Source: Enterobacter sp. JBIWA008
GTDB lineage: Bacteria > Pseudomonadota > Gammaproteobacteria > Enterobacterales > Enterobacteriaceae
Direction: 5' to 3'
Length of the DNA stretch: 64,000 nucleotides
Assembly (NCBI RefSeq): GCF_019968765.1
Contig: NZ_CP074149.1
Span: forward strand, 1,364,001 to 1,428,000
The notes beneath the pieces are model-generated. The model worked only from the letters and a program-made list of their open reading frames with translations. It was not told where the DNA came from and did not search any database. How positions within the stretch are numbered: position 1 is the stretch's first letter; each line of letters starts with the position of its first letter. Positions 50,235 to 60,718 of this stretch are shown here, piece after piece. The position numbers and the translations under genes are program-made.

Positions 50235-50869
50235 CATTAAATAGTCACATAGTGGTGTTAAGTTATGGGGTGATAAAAGTAAAATAAATGTAATTGCGAA
50301 GAGTTGCATAAAGGCAATGGAAAAATAACTCGGACCGACTATGCTTTATCGTCTATCGCGCATCGAAATGAAGCTTTTCTTTCGCGTTAATTAAAATCAC
50401 TTCTATTTATATTTTTTTCCGTCTTCGATAACCAATCATATCTTTGTATGTACATATCATTAACATGGTTTTTACCATTCTCACCATGGTTAAACATGGT
50501 TAACATCAAAGCTTGTTTTTGATTTAAATCAAAGTTTAATCCTTGGAAAAAGGCGCGGAAAAGCGCTAAATTGTCCCCGATCAAAATGGCCGAAAAGTGG
50601 TAATTTTGCTATAAATTGATCACCGTCGAAAAACGTAAATGTGACTCTATAAAAACCTGTTTATTGTAAGGGTTTTGCAGCGTATTATATTTGCGGGATC
50701 AATTTGAGTTTTTTATTAACGTATTTGTAACCTCACGTCATCGTTTTTATCTTCCTTTAGGGTAATAACGACGACAAGGATGCGAATAATTTGTATTGGG
50801 GCATGCGTGTGAATCTCTCTCTGGTGGGGTTCACTCTCGGAGTCTTCATGCGATGAGCAAGGAGTCATG
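50235..50869 (+). promoter_or_regulatory. cydA upstream control region
   Basis: 635 AT-rich bases without a supported gene. It includes three CATGGTT repeats (50464, 50485, 50495), of which the last two place GTTAA motifs 10 bases apart as in ArcA sites. It also has a perfect FNR palindrome at 50519-50532, a TATAAA at 50610-50615, and a degenerate FNR-like site at 50616-50629. E. coli cydAB is activated by ArcA and repressed by FNR from a similar array. Confidence 0.55.
50519..50532. promoter_or_regulatory. FNR site upstream of cydA
   Basis: TTGATTTAAATCAA is the exact FNR consensus TTGAT-N4-ATCAA. It lies about 340 bases before the cydA start and about 90 bases upstream of the candidate TATAAA box. 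Confidence 0.75.
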
Positions 50870-52438
50870 ATGTTAGATATAGTCGAACTGTCGCGTTTAC
50901 AGTTTGCCTTGACCGCGATGTACCACTTCCTGTTTGTGCCACTGACGCTCGGTATGGCGTTCCTGCTGGCTATCATGGAAACGGTATACGTTCTCTCCGG
51001 CAAACAGATTTATAAAGATATGACCAAGTTCTGGGGCAAGTTGTTTGGTATCAACTTCGCACTGGGCGTGGCAACCGGTTTGACCATGGAGTTCCAGTTC
51101 GGGACTAACTGGTCTTACTATTCCCACTATGTAGGGGATATCTTCGGTGCGCCGCTGGCCATTGAAGGTCTGATGGCATTCTTCCTCGAATCCACCTTTG
51201 TAGGTCTGTTCTTCTTCGGTTGGGACCGTCTGGGTAAAGTCCAGCATATGGCGGTGACCTGGCTGGTAGCATTAGGTTCGAACCTGTCCGCGCTGTGGAT
51301 CCTGGTGGCGAACGGCTGGATGCAGAACCCTATCGCGTCTGATTTCAACTTCGAAACCATGCGTATGGAGATGGTCAGCTTTGCCGAGCTGGTTCTGAAC
51401 CCGGTTGCGCAGGTTAAATTCGTTCACACCGTCGCTTCTGGCTATGTGTGCGGCGCGATGTTTATCCTGGGCATCAGTTCTTACTACATGCTGCGCGGTC
51501 GTGACTTCGCGTTTGCCAAGCGCTCCTTTGCTATCGCTGCAAGCTTCGGCATGGCTGCAATCCTCTCCGTTATCGTTCTGGGTGATGAGTCCGGTTACGA
51601 AATGGGTGACGTGCAGAAAACCAAACTGGCCGCAATCGAAGCCGAATGGGAAACCCAACCGGCGCCAGCTGCCTTTACGCTGTTTGGTATTCCGGATCAG
51701 GACGCACAGGAAAACCGCTTCGCCATTCAGATCCCTTACGCGCTGGGTATCATCGCCACCCGTTCTGTTGATAAGCAGGTGACGGGTCTGAAAGAGCTGA
51801 TGGTTCAGCACGAAGAGCGTATTCGTAACGGTATGAAAGCCTACTCGCTGCTGGAACAGCTGCGTGCTGGTTCTACCGACCAGGCCGTCCGCGACCAGTT
51901 TAACGACGTGAAGAAAGATCTGGGTTATGGTCTGCTGCTGAAGCGTTATACTCCGAACGTTTCTGATGCGACGGAAGCGCAGATCCAGATGGCAACCAAA
52001 GACTCGATTCCACGCGTTGCGCCACTGTACTTCGCATTCCGTATCATGGTGGGCTGCGGCATCATCATGCTGCTGATCATTGCGGCGTCCTTCTGGTCTG
52101 TGATTCGCAACCGCATCGGCGAGAAAAAATGGCTGCTGCGCACCGCGCTGTACGGTATTCCACTGCCATGGATCGCAATTGAGTCCGGCTGGTTTGTTGC
52201 GGAGTATGGCCGTCAGCCATGGGCGATTGGTGAGGTACTGCCAACGGCGGTAGCGAACTCCTCCCTGACCGCAGGCGACCTGATCTTCTCCATGCTGCTG
52301 ATTTGTGGTCTGTACACCCTGTTCCTGGTGGCTGAACTGTTCCTGATGTTCAAGTTCGCGCGCCTTGGCCCAAGCAGCCTGAAAACCGGTCGCTATCACT
52401 ACGAGCAGTCCACTGCGACTACTCAGCCGGCACGCTAA
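50870..52438 (+). CDS. cydA: CydA, cytochrome bd-I ubiquinol oxidase subunit I
   Basis: 522-residue membrane subunit of the high-affinity terminal oxidase that reduces oxygen to water with ubiquinol. Heme ligands: His19 (TAMYHFLF) for b595, and His186 and Met393 for b558. The long Q-loop begins near residue 250 ([24 protein letters not shown]). Start is the second of two tandem ATGs (50867, 50870), five bases after GGAG, to match the family. Confidence 0.98.
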   Translation: MLDIVELSRLQFALTAMYHFLFVPLTLGMAFLLAIMETVYVLSGKQIYKDMTKFWGKLFGINFALGVATGLTMEFQFGTNWSYYSHYVGDIFGAPLAIEGLMAFFLESTFVGLFFFGWDRLGKVQHMAVTWLVALGSNLSALWILVANGWMQNPIASDFNFETMRMEMVSFAELVLNPVAQVKFVHTVASGYVCGAMFILGISSYYMLRGRDFAFAKRSFAIAASFGMAAILSVIVLGDESGYEMGDVQKTKLAAIEAEWETQPAPAAFTLFGIPDQDAQENRFAIQIPYALGIIATRSVDKQVTGLKELMVQHEERIRNGMKAYSLLEQLRAGSTDQAVRDQFNDVKKDLGYGLLLKRYTPNVSDATEAQIQMATKDSIPRVAPLYFAFRIMVGCGIIMLLIIAASFWSVIRNRIGEKKWLLRTALYGIPLPWIAIESGWFVAEYGRQPWAIGEVLPTAVANSSLTAGDLIFSMLLICGLYTLFLVAELFLMFKFARLGPSSLKTGRYHYEQSTATTQPAR

Positions 52439-52453
52439 GACAGGAGTCATCAA

Positions 52454-53593
52454 ATGATCGATTATGAAGTATTGCGTTTTATCTGGTGGCTGTTGATCGG
52501 CGTTCTGCTGATCGGTTTCGCCGTCACGGATGGTTTCGACATGGGGGTGGGGATGCTCACCCGTTTCCTCGGTCGTAATGACACCGAGCGTCGAATCATG
52601 ATCAACTCCATCGCCCCTCACTGGGACGGTAACCAGGTGTGGCTGATCACCGCTGGCGGCGCGCTGTTCGCTGCCTGGCCGATGGTTTACGCGGCTGCGT
52701 TCTCCGGTTTTTATGTGGCGATGATTCTGGTGCTGGCCTCTTTATTCTTCCGTCCGGTCGGTTTCGACTACCGTTCCAAGATTGAAGACACCCGCTGGCG
52801 CAACATGTGGGACTGGGGCATCTTCATCGGTAGCTTCGTTCCACCGCTGGTAATCGGCGTGGCGTTCGGTAACCTGCTGCAGGGTGTGCCGTTCCACCTG
52901 GACGAATACATGCGTCTCTACTACACCGGTAATTTCTTCCAGCTGCTGAATCCGTTTGGTCTGCTGGCGGGCGTGGTGAGTGTGGCAATGATCATCACTC
53001 AGGGCGCAACCTACTTGCAGATGCGTACGGTGGGTGAACTGCACCTTCGTTCCCGTGCCACCGCGCAGGTTGCGGCGCTGGTAACACTGGTCTGCTTCGC
53101 GCTGGCAGGTGTTTGGGTCGTATACGGTATTGATGGTTATGTGGTGACCTCTGCTATCAACCATGCTGCACCGTCTAACCCGCTGACCAAAGAAGTGGCG
53201 CGTCAGGCTGGCGCATGGCTGGTGAACTTCAACAATACCCCTGCGCTGTGGGCGATCCCGGCTCTGGGCGTGCTGTTGCCGCTGCTGACCGTGTTGACGT
53301 CTCGTCTGGAGAGAGGCGCTCTGGCGTTCGTGTTCTCATCACTGACCCTGGCGTGCATTATCCTGACGGCGGGTATTGCGATGTTCCCATTCGTCATGCC
53401 ATCCAGCACCATGCTGAATGCTAGCCTGACCATGTGGGATGCGACATCGAGCCATATGACGCTGAACCTGATGACGTATGTTGCTTGCGTGTTCGTTCCG
53501 ATTGTTCTGGCTTACACCATCTGGTGTTACTGGAAAATGTTCGGACGTATCACGAAAGAACATATCGAAAGCAACACCCATTCTATGTACTAA
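52454..53593 (+). CDS. cydB: CydB, cytochrome bd-I ubiquinol oxidase subunit II
   Basis: 379-residue membrane subunit with about nine helices. The N-terminal motif is RFIWWLLIGVLLIGFAVTDGFDMGVG, with the proton-channel acidic residues present. Forms the bd-I heterodimer core with CydA. Starts 15 bases after cydA and is followed by cydX after 14 bases. Confidence 0.98.
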   Translation: MIDYEVLRFIWWLLIGVLLIGFAVTDGFDMGVGMLTRFLGRNDTERRIMINSIAPHWDGNQVWLITAGGALFAAWPMVYAAAFSGFYVAMILVLASLFFRPVGFDYRSKIEDTRWRNMWDWGIFIGSFVPPLVIGVAFGNLLQGVPFHLDEYMRLYYTGNFFQLLNPFGLLAGVVSVAMIITQGATYLQMRTVGELHLRSRATAQVAALVTLVCFALAGVWVVYGIDGYVVTSAINHAAPSNPLTKEVARQAGAWLVNFNNTPALWAIPALGVLLPLLTVLTSRLERGALAFVFSSLTLACIILTAGIAMFPFVMPSSTMLNASLTMWDATSSHMTLNLMTYVACVFVPIVLAYTIWCYWKMFGRITKEHIESNTHSMY

Positions 53594-53607
53594 GTAAGGA
53601 GCTGAAT

Positions 53608-53721
53608 ATGTGGTATTTCGCATGGATTTTAGGGACGCTTCTTGCCTGTGCATTTGGTGTCATCACTGCCCTGGCGCTTGAGCATGTAGAAGCGACCAAA
53701 GCGGGTGAAGAAAAACGCTGA
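53608..53721 (+). CDS. cydX: CydX, small subunit of cytochrome bd-I
   Basis: 37-residue single-helix peptide (formerly YbgT) beginning MWYFAWILGTLLACAFGVIT, the typical CydX sequence, with a charged tail. Needed for bd-I stability and heme arrangement in E. coli. Preceded by AAGGAG at a good distance; its TGA overlaps the ybgE ATG by one base. Confidence 0.95.
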   Translation: MWYFAWILGTLLACAFGVITALALEHVEATKAGEEKR

Positions 53722-54011
53722 TGAATATTATCGCGACGCTTTACGCGGTAATGGATAAGCGCCCGCTACGGGCGCTTTCTTTAGTGATGGCATTACTGCT
53801 GGCAGGTTGTATCTTCTGGGACCCTTCGCGCTTTGCAGCGAAAACCAGCGAGCTTGAAATCTGGCACGGCTTTCTCATTATGTGGGCGGTGTGCGCAGGT
53901 GTGATCCACGGCGTCGGTTTTCGTCCGAAGGCCATTCACTGGCAGGGAATTTTTTGCCCGCTAATTGCCGATCTGGTGCTTCTCGCCGGTTTGATTTTCT
54001 TCTTCTTCTGA
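53721..54011 (+). CDS. ybgE: YbgE, cyd operon membrane protein
   Basis: 96-residue protein with three predicted membrane helices (about 17-34, 47-64, 76-96). Conserved as the last gene of cydABX-ybgE. It is dispensable for oxidase activity in E. coli and has no settled role. Start overlaps the cydX stop, showing coupling. An 8-bp hairpin follows 21 bases after the stop. Confidence 0.93.
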   Translation: MNIIATLYAVMDKRPLRALSLVMALLLAGCIFWDPSRFAAKTSELEIWHGFLIMWAVCAGVIHGVGFRPKAIHWQGIFCPLIADLVLLAGLIFFFF

Positions 54012-54032
54012 ATAAGAAATGTCCGTTAACGT

Positions 54033-54054
54033 TATGGGCTTACCCGAGCCCATA
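54033..54054 (+). terminator. Hairpin after the cyd operon
   Basis: TATGGGCT-TACCCG-AGCCCATA, perfect 8-bp stem. It is followed by AAAATTT rather than a T-run, so it is a weak or partial terminator ahead of the ybgC-tol operon. Confidence 0.45.
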
Positions 54055-54159
54055 AAAATTTACTCTCCGTTTACTTTCCCCCATTCCCAACCCTCTTTCC
54101 CGCGCGTATAGTAGCGAAGTTTAAAAGCTCTAACTTTTGTTGCATTACCGGGATGTAAA

Positions 54160-55253
<1,094 letters not shown>

Positions 55254-55256
55254 ACC

Positions 55257-55685
55257 ATGGCCAGATCGCGTGGACGAGGTCGTCGCGAGCTCAAGTCCGA
55301 AATCAATATCGTTCCACTGCTAGACGTCCTGTTGGTACTGCTGCTGATCTTCATGGCGACAGCGCCAATCATTACCCAGAGCGTGGAAGTGGATCTGCCG
55401 GATGCAACAGAATCACAGGCGGTGAGCACCAATGACGATCCTCCGGTTATCATTGAGGTTTCCGGCGTAGGGCAATACAGCGTCGTGGTAGAGAAAGAAC
55501 GTATGGATCAGCTGCCGCCTGAGCAAGTTATTGCTGAAGCGCAGCGTCGTCTGGAGTCAAATCCGAAAACGGTCTTCTTAATCGGTGGCGCGAAAGACGT
55601 ACCCTACGATGAAATTATTAAAGCGCTGAACTTGCTACATAGTGCGGGTGTTAAGTCAGTTGGCTTAATGACCCAACCTATTTGA
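55257..55685 (+). CDS. tolR: TolR, inner-membrane motor subunit of Tol-Pal
   Basis: 142-residue ExbD-type protein with one membrane helix carrying the proton-accepting Asp (VPLLDVLLVLLLIFMATAP, near residue 23). The periplasmic domain (about 60-140) binds peptidoglycan in its open form. tolA follows 28 bases later. Confidence 0.98.
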   Translation: MARSRGRGRRELKSEINIVPLLDVLLVLLLIFMATAPIITQSVEVDLPDATESQAVSTNDDPPVIIEVSGVGQYSVVVEKERMDQLPPEQVIAEAQRRLESNPKTVFLIGGAKDVPYDEIIKALNLLHSAGVKSVGLMTQPI

Positions 55686-55713
55686 TCATCCGCGTAGTTT
55701 TTGGGAACCGATA

Positions 55714-56967
55714 GTGTCAAAGGCAACCGAACAGAACGACAAGCTTAAGCGAGCGATAATCGTCTCCGCAGTGCTGCACGTTATTCTCTTTGCAGCGCTG
55801 ATCTGGAGTTCGTTCGACGAGCATATTGATGCATCAGCCGGCGGCGGTGGAGGGTCTTCCATTGACGCCGTGATGGTGGATCCCGGTGCGGTAGTACAGA
55901 ACTATAATCGCGAACAACAGCAGAAGGCGAGTGCCAAACGGGCTGAAGAGCAGCGTGAAAAACAGTCGCAACAGCAGGCGGAAGAACTGCGTGAAAAGCA
56001 GGCCGCAGAGCAGGAGCGTCTGAAGCAGCTTGAGAAAGAGCGTTTGCAGGCGCAGGAAGCCGCGAAAGAGCAGGCGGAACAGCAGAAGCAAGCCGAAGAG
56101 GCCGCGAAGAAAGCACAGGAACAGCAAAAGCAGGCGGAAGAGGCGGCAGCAAAAGCCGCAGCGGACGCGAAAGCACAGGCTGATGCCCAGGCAAAATTAG
56201 CGGCAGAAGCGGCGAAGAAAGCCGCTGCTGATGCTCAGAAGAAAGCTGAAGCGGAAGCCGCGAAGAGAGCCGCTGCTGATGCCCAGAAGAAAGCTGAAGC
56301 GGAAGCAGCGAAAAAAGCTGCTGCTGATGCTCAGAAGAAAGCCGAAGCGGAAGCTGCGAAAAAAGCCGCTCAGGAAGCAGAGAAGAAAGCTGCTGCCGAG
56401 GCCGCGAAGAAAGCCGCTGCTGCTGAGAAAGCGGCTGCAGAAAAAGCTGCCGCCGCTGAAAAAGCCGCTGCCGATAAAAAAGCTGCAGCTGAGAAGGCCG
56501 CTGCCGATAAGAAAGCTGCTGCTGATAAAGCGGCTGCCAAAAAGGCTGCTGCAGCTGAAAAAGCAGCTGCCGCCGCAGGGGTTGACGATCTGCTGGGCGA
56601 TTTGAGCTCAGGTAAGAATGCACCGAAAACGGGCGGTGGTGCGAAAGGAAACAACGCAGCGCCGACGGGAAGTGGTAACACTAAGAGTAACGGTGCGACA
56701 GGGGCTGAAATCAACGGTTATGCCGCGCAGATTAAATCCGCTATTGAAAGCCGATTCTATGATGCGTCTTCCTATACCGGTAAAACGTGTACATTGCGTA
56801 TAAAACTGGCTCCGGACGGCATGCTGCTGGATATTAAGTCTGAAGGTGGCGACCCGGCTTTATGTACTGCGGCCCTGGCTGCAGCGCGTCAGGCGAAGAT
56901 GCCTAAACCGCCGTCTCAGGCAGTTTACGAAGTCTTCAAAAATGCGCCGTTGGACTTCAAACCTTAA
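55714..56967 (+). CDS. tolA: TolA, trans-periplasmic Tol-Pal linker
   Basis: 417-residue protein. Domain I is a membrane anchor (about 14-34). Domain II is a long Ala/Lys/Glu helix (about 65-290), and domain III a globular TolB/Pal-binding end (about 320-417, with the Cys pair in KTCTLRIK and DPALCTAAL). GTG start. Domain II includes three 48-bp tandem repeats at 56227-56370 (16-residue unit ADAQKKAEAEAAKKAA), a site open to length variation. Confidence 0.97.
   Translation: MSKATEQNDKLKRAIIVSAVLHVILFAALIWSSFDEHIDASAGGGGGSSIDAVMVDPGAVVQNYNREQQQKASAKRAEEQREKQSQQQAEELREKQAAEQERLKQLEKERLQAQEAAKEQAEQQKQAEEAAKKAQEQQKQAEEAAAKAAADAKAQADAQAKLAAEAAKKAAADAQKKAEAEAAKRAAADAQKKAEAEAAKKAAADAQKKAEAEAAKKAAQEAEKKAAAEAAKKAAAAEKAAAEKAAAAEKAAADKKAAAEKAAADKKAAADKAAAKKAAAAEKAAAAAGVDDLLGDLSSGKNAPKTGGGAKGNNAAPTGSGNTKSNGATGAEINGYAAQIKSAIESRFYDASSYTGKTCTLRIKLAPDGMLLDIKSEGGDPALCTAALAAARQAKMPKPPSQAVYEVFKNAPLDFKP
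56227..56370 (+). repeat. Three 48-bp tandem repeats in tolA
   Basis: Units start at 56227, 56275 and 56323, each beginning GCTGATGC(T/C)CAGAAGAAAG. They encode near-identical 16-residue blocks of the TolA helical domain (codons 172-219). Confidence 0.9.
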
Positions 56968-56973
56968 GTTACA

Positions 56974-56997
56974 TTTTCCCCGTGCAAACGGGGAAAA
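56974..56997. other. Perfect hairpin between tolA and tolB
   Basis: TTTTCCCCGT-GCAA-ACGGGGAAAA, 10-bp stem with a GCAA tetraloop seven bases after tolA. On the plus strand A residues follow, so it is not a standard terminator. It may protect the upstream mRNA before the separate tolB-pal-cpoB unit. Confidence 0.6.
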
Positions 56998-57101
56998 ATA
57001 GACCAGGTTTAGTCACAGGGTTCTGGTAGTTTTGTCTATTTGAGTTTGTTAACATTCTGCTAAATTATCGTGGGTAAGGTTACCCGGATAAGGGAGATAT
57101 G

Positions 57102-58394
57102 ATGAAGCAGGCATTACGTGTAGCATTTAGTTTTTTAATGCTGTGGGCAGCAGTACTGCACGCAGAAGTACGTATCGAGATCACCCAGGGGGTGGACTCG
57201 GCACGCCCAATCGGTGTTGTTCCGTTCCAGTGGGCCGGTCCTGGCGCTGCACCTGAAGATGCCGGTGGCATCGTGGCGGCTGACCTGCGTAACAGCGGTA
57301 AATTCAACCCGTTAGATCGTTCTCGTCTGCCTCAGCAGCCGGGCAGCGCGCAGGAAGTACAGCCTGCAGCATGGTCTGCGCTGGGTATTGATGCCGTGGT
57401 TGTGGGTCAGGTTACGCCTAACCCGGACGGCTCTTACAACGTGGCCTGGCAGCTGGTGGATACCGGCGGTGCACCGGGTACCGTTCTGGCACAGAACTCT
57501 TACAAGGTCACTAAGCAGTACCTGCGCTACGCGGCACACGCGGCCAGCGATGCGGTATTTGAGAAACTGACCGGCATTAAAGGGGCGTTCCGTACCCGTA
57601 TTGCTTATGTGGTACAGACCAACGGTGGTCAGTTCCCATATGAGCTGCGCGTATCTGACTACGACGGCTACAACCAGTTCCTGGTGAAACGTTCTTCTCA
57701 GCCGCTGATGTCTCCAGCCTGGTCTCCGGACGGTTCTAAACTGGCCTATGTAACCTTCGAAAGCGGCCGTTCAGCGCTGGTTATCCAGACGCTGGCAAAC
57801 GGTGCCGTTCGTCAGGTTGCGTCTTTCCCACGTCACAACGGTGCGCCTTCGTTCTCTCCGGACGGGTCTAAACTGGCGTTTGCGCTGTCAAAAACCGGTA
57901 GCCTGAATCTGTACGTGATGGACATTGGCTCTGGCCAGATTCGTCAGGTGACCGACGGTCGCAGCAACAACACCGAACCTTCATGGTTCCCGGACAGTCA
58001 AAACCTGGCGTTTACCTCTGACCAGGCTGGCCGTCCACAAATCTACAAAGTCAACATCAACGGCGGTGCTCCGCAGCGTATTACCTGGGAAGGTTCGCAG
58101 AATCAGAACTCAGACGTGAGCAGCGACGGTAAATTTATGGTAATGGTGAGCTCCAACGGTGGGCAGCAGCACATTGCCAAACAAGATCTGGTAGCGGGTG
58201 GCGTTCAAGTTCTGTCGTCAACGTTCCTGGATGAAACGCCAAGTCTGGCACCTAACGGCACGATGGTAATCTACAGCTCTTCTCAGGGGATGGGATCTGT
58301 GCTGAATCTGGTTTCTACAGATGGGCGTTTCAAAGCGCGTATTCCGGCAACTGATGGACAGGTAAAATCACCTGCCTGGTCGCCGTATCTGTAA
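57102..58394 (+). CDS. tolB: TolB, periplasmic beta-propeller of Tol-Pal
   Basis: 430-residue precursor with a signal peptide ending LHA (residues 1-21), N-terminal alpha/beta domain (to about 165) and a six-bladed propeller whose blades show [30 protein letters not shown] and related motifs. It cycles between Pal and TolA. ATG at 57102 is used, five bases after AGGGAG; an ATG three bases earlier also exists. In E. coli a promoter lies within the tolA-tolB gap. Confidence 0.97.
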   Translation: MKQALRVAFSFLMLWAAVLHAEVRIEITQGVDSARPIGVVPFQWAGPGAAPEDAGGIVAADLRNSGKFNPLDRSRLPQQPGSAQEVQPAAWSALGIDAVVVGQVTPNPDGSYNVAWQLVDTGGAPGTVLAQNSYKVTKQYLRYAAHAASDAVFEKLTGIKGAFRTRIAYVVQTNGGQFPYELRVSDYDGYNQFLVKRSSQPLMSPAWSPDGSKLAYVTFESGRSALVIQTLANGAVRQVASFPRHNGAPSFSPDGSKLAFALSKTGSLNLYVMDIGSGQIRQVTDGRSNNTEPSWFPDSQNLAFTSDQAGRPQIYKVNINGGAPQRITWEGSQNQNSDVSSDGKFMVMVSSNGGQQHIAKQDLVAGGVQVLSSTFLDETPSLAPNGTMVIYSSSQGMGSVLNLVSTDGRFKARIPATDGQVKSPAWSPYL

Positions 58395-58405
58395 ATAATA
58401 ATTAA

Positions 58406-58951
<546 letters not shown>

Positions 58952-58960
58952 GAGAATTGC

Positions 58961-59755
58961 ATGAGCAGTAACTTCAGACATCATCTGTTGAGTCTGTCGT
59001 TACTGGTTGGAATAGCGGCCCCCTGGGCCGCTTTTGCTCAGGCACCAATCAGTAGTGTCGGCTCAGGCTCGGTAGAAGACCGGGTCACTCAACTCGAGCG
59101 TATTTCTAACGCTCACAGCCAGCTTTTAACCCAACTCCAGCAACAACTTTCCGATAACCAGAATGATATTGACTCTCTCCGCGGTCAGATTCAGGAAAGC
59201 CAGTATCAGCTTAACCAGGTTGTGGAACGTCAGAAGCAGATTTTGCTGCAGATGGATAGCCTGAGCAGCGGTGGTGCAGCAGCACAAGCACAGCCAGCCG
59301 CGGGCGATCAGACCGGTGCGGCGACATCAGCTCCGGCTGCGGATGCTTCTGCTTCAACAGGTGCGCCTGTACAGAGCGGTGACGCGAATACGGACTACAA
59401 TGCGGCCATTGCGCTGGTGCAGGATCAATCTCGTCAGGATGACGCGATTGCTGCGTTTCAGAACTTTGTTAAGAAATACCCTGATTCCACTTATCAGCCA
59501 AATGCGAATTACTGGCTTGGTCAGCTGAATTACAACAAGGGTAAAAAGGACGATGCGGCGTTTTATTTTGCCTCGGTGGTAAAAAACTACCCGAAATCGC
59601 CGAAAGCGCCTGATGCAATGTACAAAGTGGGCGTTATCATGCAGGACAAAGGCGACACTGCGAAAGCCAAAGCGGTTTATCAGCAGGTGGTCTCCAAATT
59701 CCCGGGTACCGAAGGTGCTAAGCAGGCGCAAAAACGTCTGAATTCGATGGGATGA
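58961..59755 (+). CDS. cpoB: CpoB, Tol-associated cell division coordinator
   Basis: 264-residue periplasmic protein (formerly YbgF). Signal peptide to about residue 26 (AFA before QAP). An N-terminal coiled coil follows (about 35-90, trimerising), then a low-complexity Ala/Gln linker, then TPR repeats (about 140-264, DYNAAIALVQ, ANYWLGQLNYNKGK, PDAMYKVGVIMQDKGD). It adjusts PBP1B/LpoB activity with Tol during constriction. Starts 9 bases after pal. Confidence 0.95.
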   Translation: MSSNFRHHLLSLSLLVGIAAPWAAFAQAPISSVGSGSVEDRVTQLERISNAHSQLLTQLQQQLSDNQNDIDSLRGQIQESQYQLNQVVERQKQILLQMDSLSSGGAAAQAQPAAGDQTGAATSAPAADASASTGAPVQSGDANTDYNAAIALVQDQSRQDDAIAAFQNFVKKYPDSTYQPNANYWLGQLNYNKGKKDDAAFYFASVVKNYPKSPKAPDAMYKVGVIMQDKGDTAKAKAVYQQVVSKFPGTEGAKQAQKRLNSMG

Positions 59756-59838
59756 TTATCACATGACCAGAAATCGCGTTATTTCTGGTCGTGCAGCATG
59801 ATTCGTAAGCAGTTAAGTGATCTTCATCGAAATTTTTG

Positions 59839-59866
59839 TTGCGCTGAATTCTTAAATCAGTAATAT
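59839..59866 (+). promoter_or_regulatory. Likely promoter of the tRNA operon
   Basis: TTGCGC, 16 bases, TAATAT, followed by a GC-rich discriminator (GCCGCCGTTGCC) typical of stable-RNA promoters, about 50 bases before the first tRNA. Confidence 0.45.
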
Positions 59867-59916
59867 ATGCCGCCGTTGCCACGGGATATCAAACAACGTG
59901 AAAACAGCGTAAAAGT

Positions 59917-59992
59917 GGGTCGTTAGCTCAGTTGGTAGAGCAGTTGACTTTTAATCAATTGGTCGCAGGTTCGAATCCTGCACGACCCACCA
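59917..59992 (+). tRNA. lysT: tRNA-Lys(TTT), copy 1
   Basis: 76-base cloverleaf with encoded CCA; anticodon arm TTGACTTTTAATCAA with TTT anticodon; T-arm GGTTCGAATCC. Identical to the other three lysine copies here. First gene of the operon. Confidence 0.98.
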
Positions 59993-60032
59993 CTAAGTCA
60001 GGTGGAAGTAGTAGTAAAACGTGAAGGATAAC

Positions 60033-60094
60033 GTTGCGTCAGCAACGGCCCGTAGGGCGAGGCGAAGCCGAGTCATCCTGCACGACCCACCACT
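60033..60094 (+). repeat. Partial duplicate of the tRNA-Lys 3' end with mini-hairpins
   Basis: The 20 bases at 60075-60094 repeat exactly those at 59975-59994, 100 bases upstream, covering the tRNA-Lys 3' acceptor strand and CCA. They are preceded by three small hairpins: GTTGC/GCAAC (60033-60046), GCCC/GGGC (60048-60058) and GGC/GCC (60061-60069). No full tRNA can form. It resembles the tRNA-end repeats known from the tyrT (rtT) spacer. Confidence 0.75.
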
Positions 60095-60118
60095 TAACGC
60101 ATACCGGCAGTACAGAGT

Positions 60119-60194
60119 GGGTGATTAGCTCAGTTGGTAGAGCATCTCCTTTACACGGAGGGGGTCGGCGGTTCGAGCCCGTCATCACCCACCA
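60119..60194 (+). tRNA. valT: tRNA-Val(TAC)
   Basis: 76-base cloverleaf with encoded CCA; anticodon TAC in CTCCTTTACACGGAG; T-arm GGTTCGAGCCC. Confidence 0.98.
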
Positions 60195-60197
60195 CTC

Positions 60198-60273
60198 GGG
60201 TCGTTAGCTCAGTTGGTAGAGCAGTTGACTTTTAATCAATTGGTCGCAGGTTCGAATCCTGCACGACCCACCA
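60198..60273 (+). tRNA. lysW: tRNA-Lys(TTT), copy 2
   Basis: 76 bases, identical to copy 1, only three bases after tRNA-Val. Confidence 0.98.
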
Positions 60274-60314
60274 ATTTTATTGGTGCCGAGTAATAATTCA
60301 GGCAACACCCGAAT

Positions 60315-60390
60315 GGGTCGTTAGCTCAGTTGGTAGAGCAGTTGACTTTTAATCAATTGGTCGCAGGTTCGAATCCTGCACGACCCACCA
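60315..60390 (+). tRNA. tRNA-Lys(TTT), copy 3
   Basis: 76 bases, identical to copy 1; 41 bases after copy 2. Confidence 0.98.
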
Positions 60391-60421
60391 GCCTGAATAA
60401 ATTTGAAGTACATCCCGCAAG

Positions 60422-60497
60422 GGGTCGTTAGCTCAGTTGGTAGAGCAGTTGACTTTTAATCAATTGGTCGCAGGTTCGAATCCTGCACGACCCACCA
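60422..60497 (+). tRNA. tRNA-Lys(TTT), copy 4
   Basis: 76 bases, identical to copy 1; last gene of the operon before the terminator. Confidence 0.98.
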
Positions 60498-60503
60498 GTG
60501 TAG

Positions 60504-60528
60504 AAAGGCGCCCTAAAGGCGCCTTTTT
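60504..60528 (+). terminator. Intrinsic terminator of the tRNA operon
   Basis: GGCGCC-CTAAA-GGCGCC followed by five T, nine bases after the last tRNA. Confidence 0.85.
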
Positions 60529-60627
60529 GCTATATGTCTGTTTTTAGGTTGGGTAGGGCGAAGCCGCCAGCCGACAAATGCTATCCGCACCTATTTCCGG
60601 TGACTTTTCCGCTCATATTCGCTATCT

Positions 60628-60645
60628 TGTTTAGTATAAAAAACA
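60628..60645. promoter_or_regulatory. Candidate NadR box at the nadA promoter
   Basis: TGTTTA-GTATAA-AAAACA matches the NadR consensus TGTTTA-N6-TAAACA at 11 of 12 half-site positions. It includes a TATAAA that may be the -10, about 75-90 bases before nadA. NAD-dependent repression of nadA-pnuC by NadR is established in enterics. Confidence 0.65.
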
Positions 60646-60718
60646 CAATTGCCACGCGTTTTGCTATGTAAGGCAAAAGAAAGGCAATATTGTTAAGCCA
60701 GTAAAACGAGAAGCCATA

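Noticed and set aside
50387..50584. 65-codon minus-strand frame upstream of cydA
   Set aside because: AT-rich intergenic frame overlapping the FNR site, without ribosome site or recognisable sequence.
60033..60094. A sixth tRNA gene or tRNA pseudogene
   Set aside because: Only the 3' 20 bases match; D-arm and anticodon arm are missing, so it is listed as a repeat.
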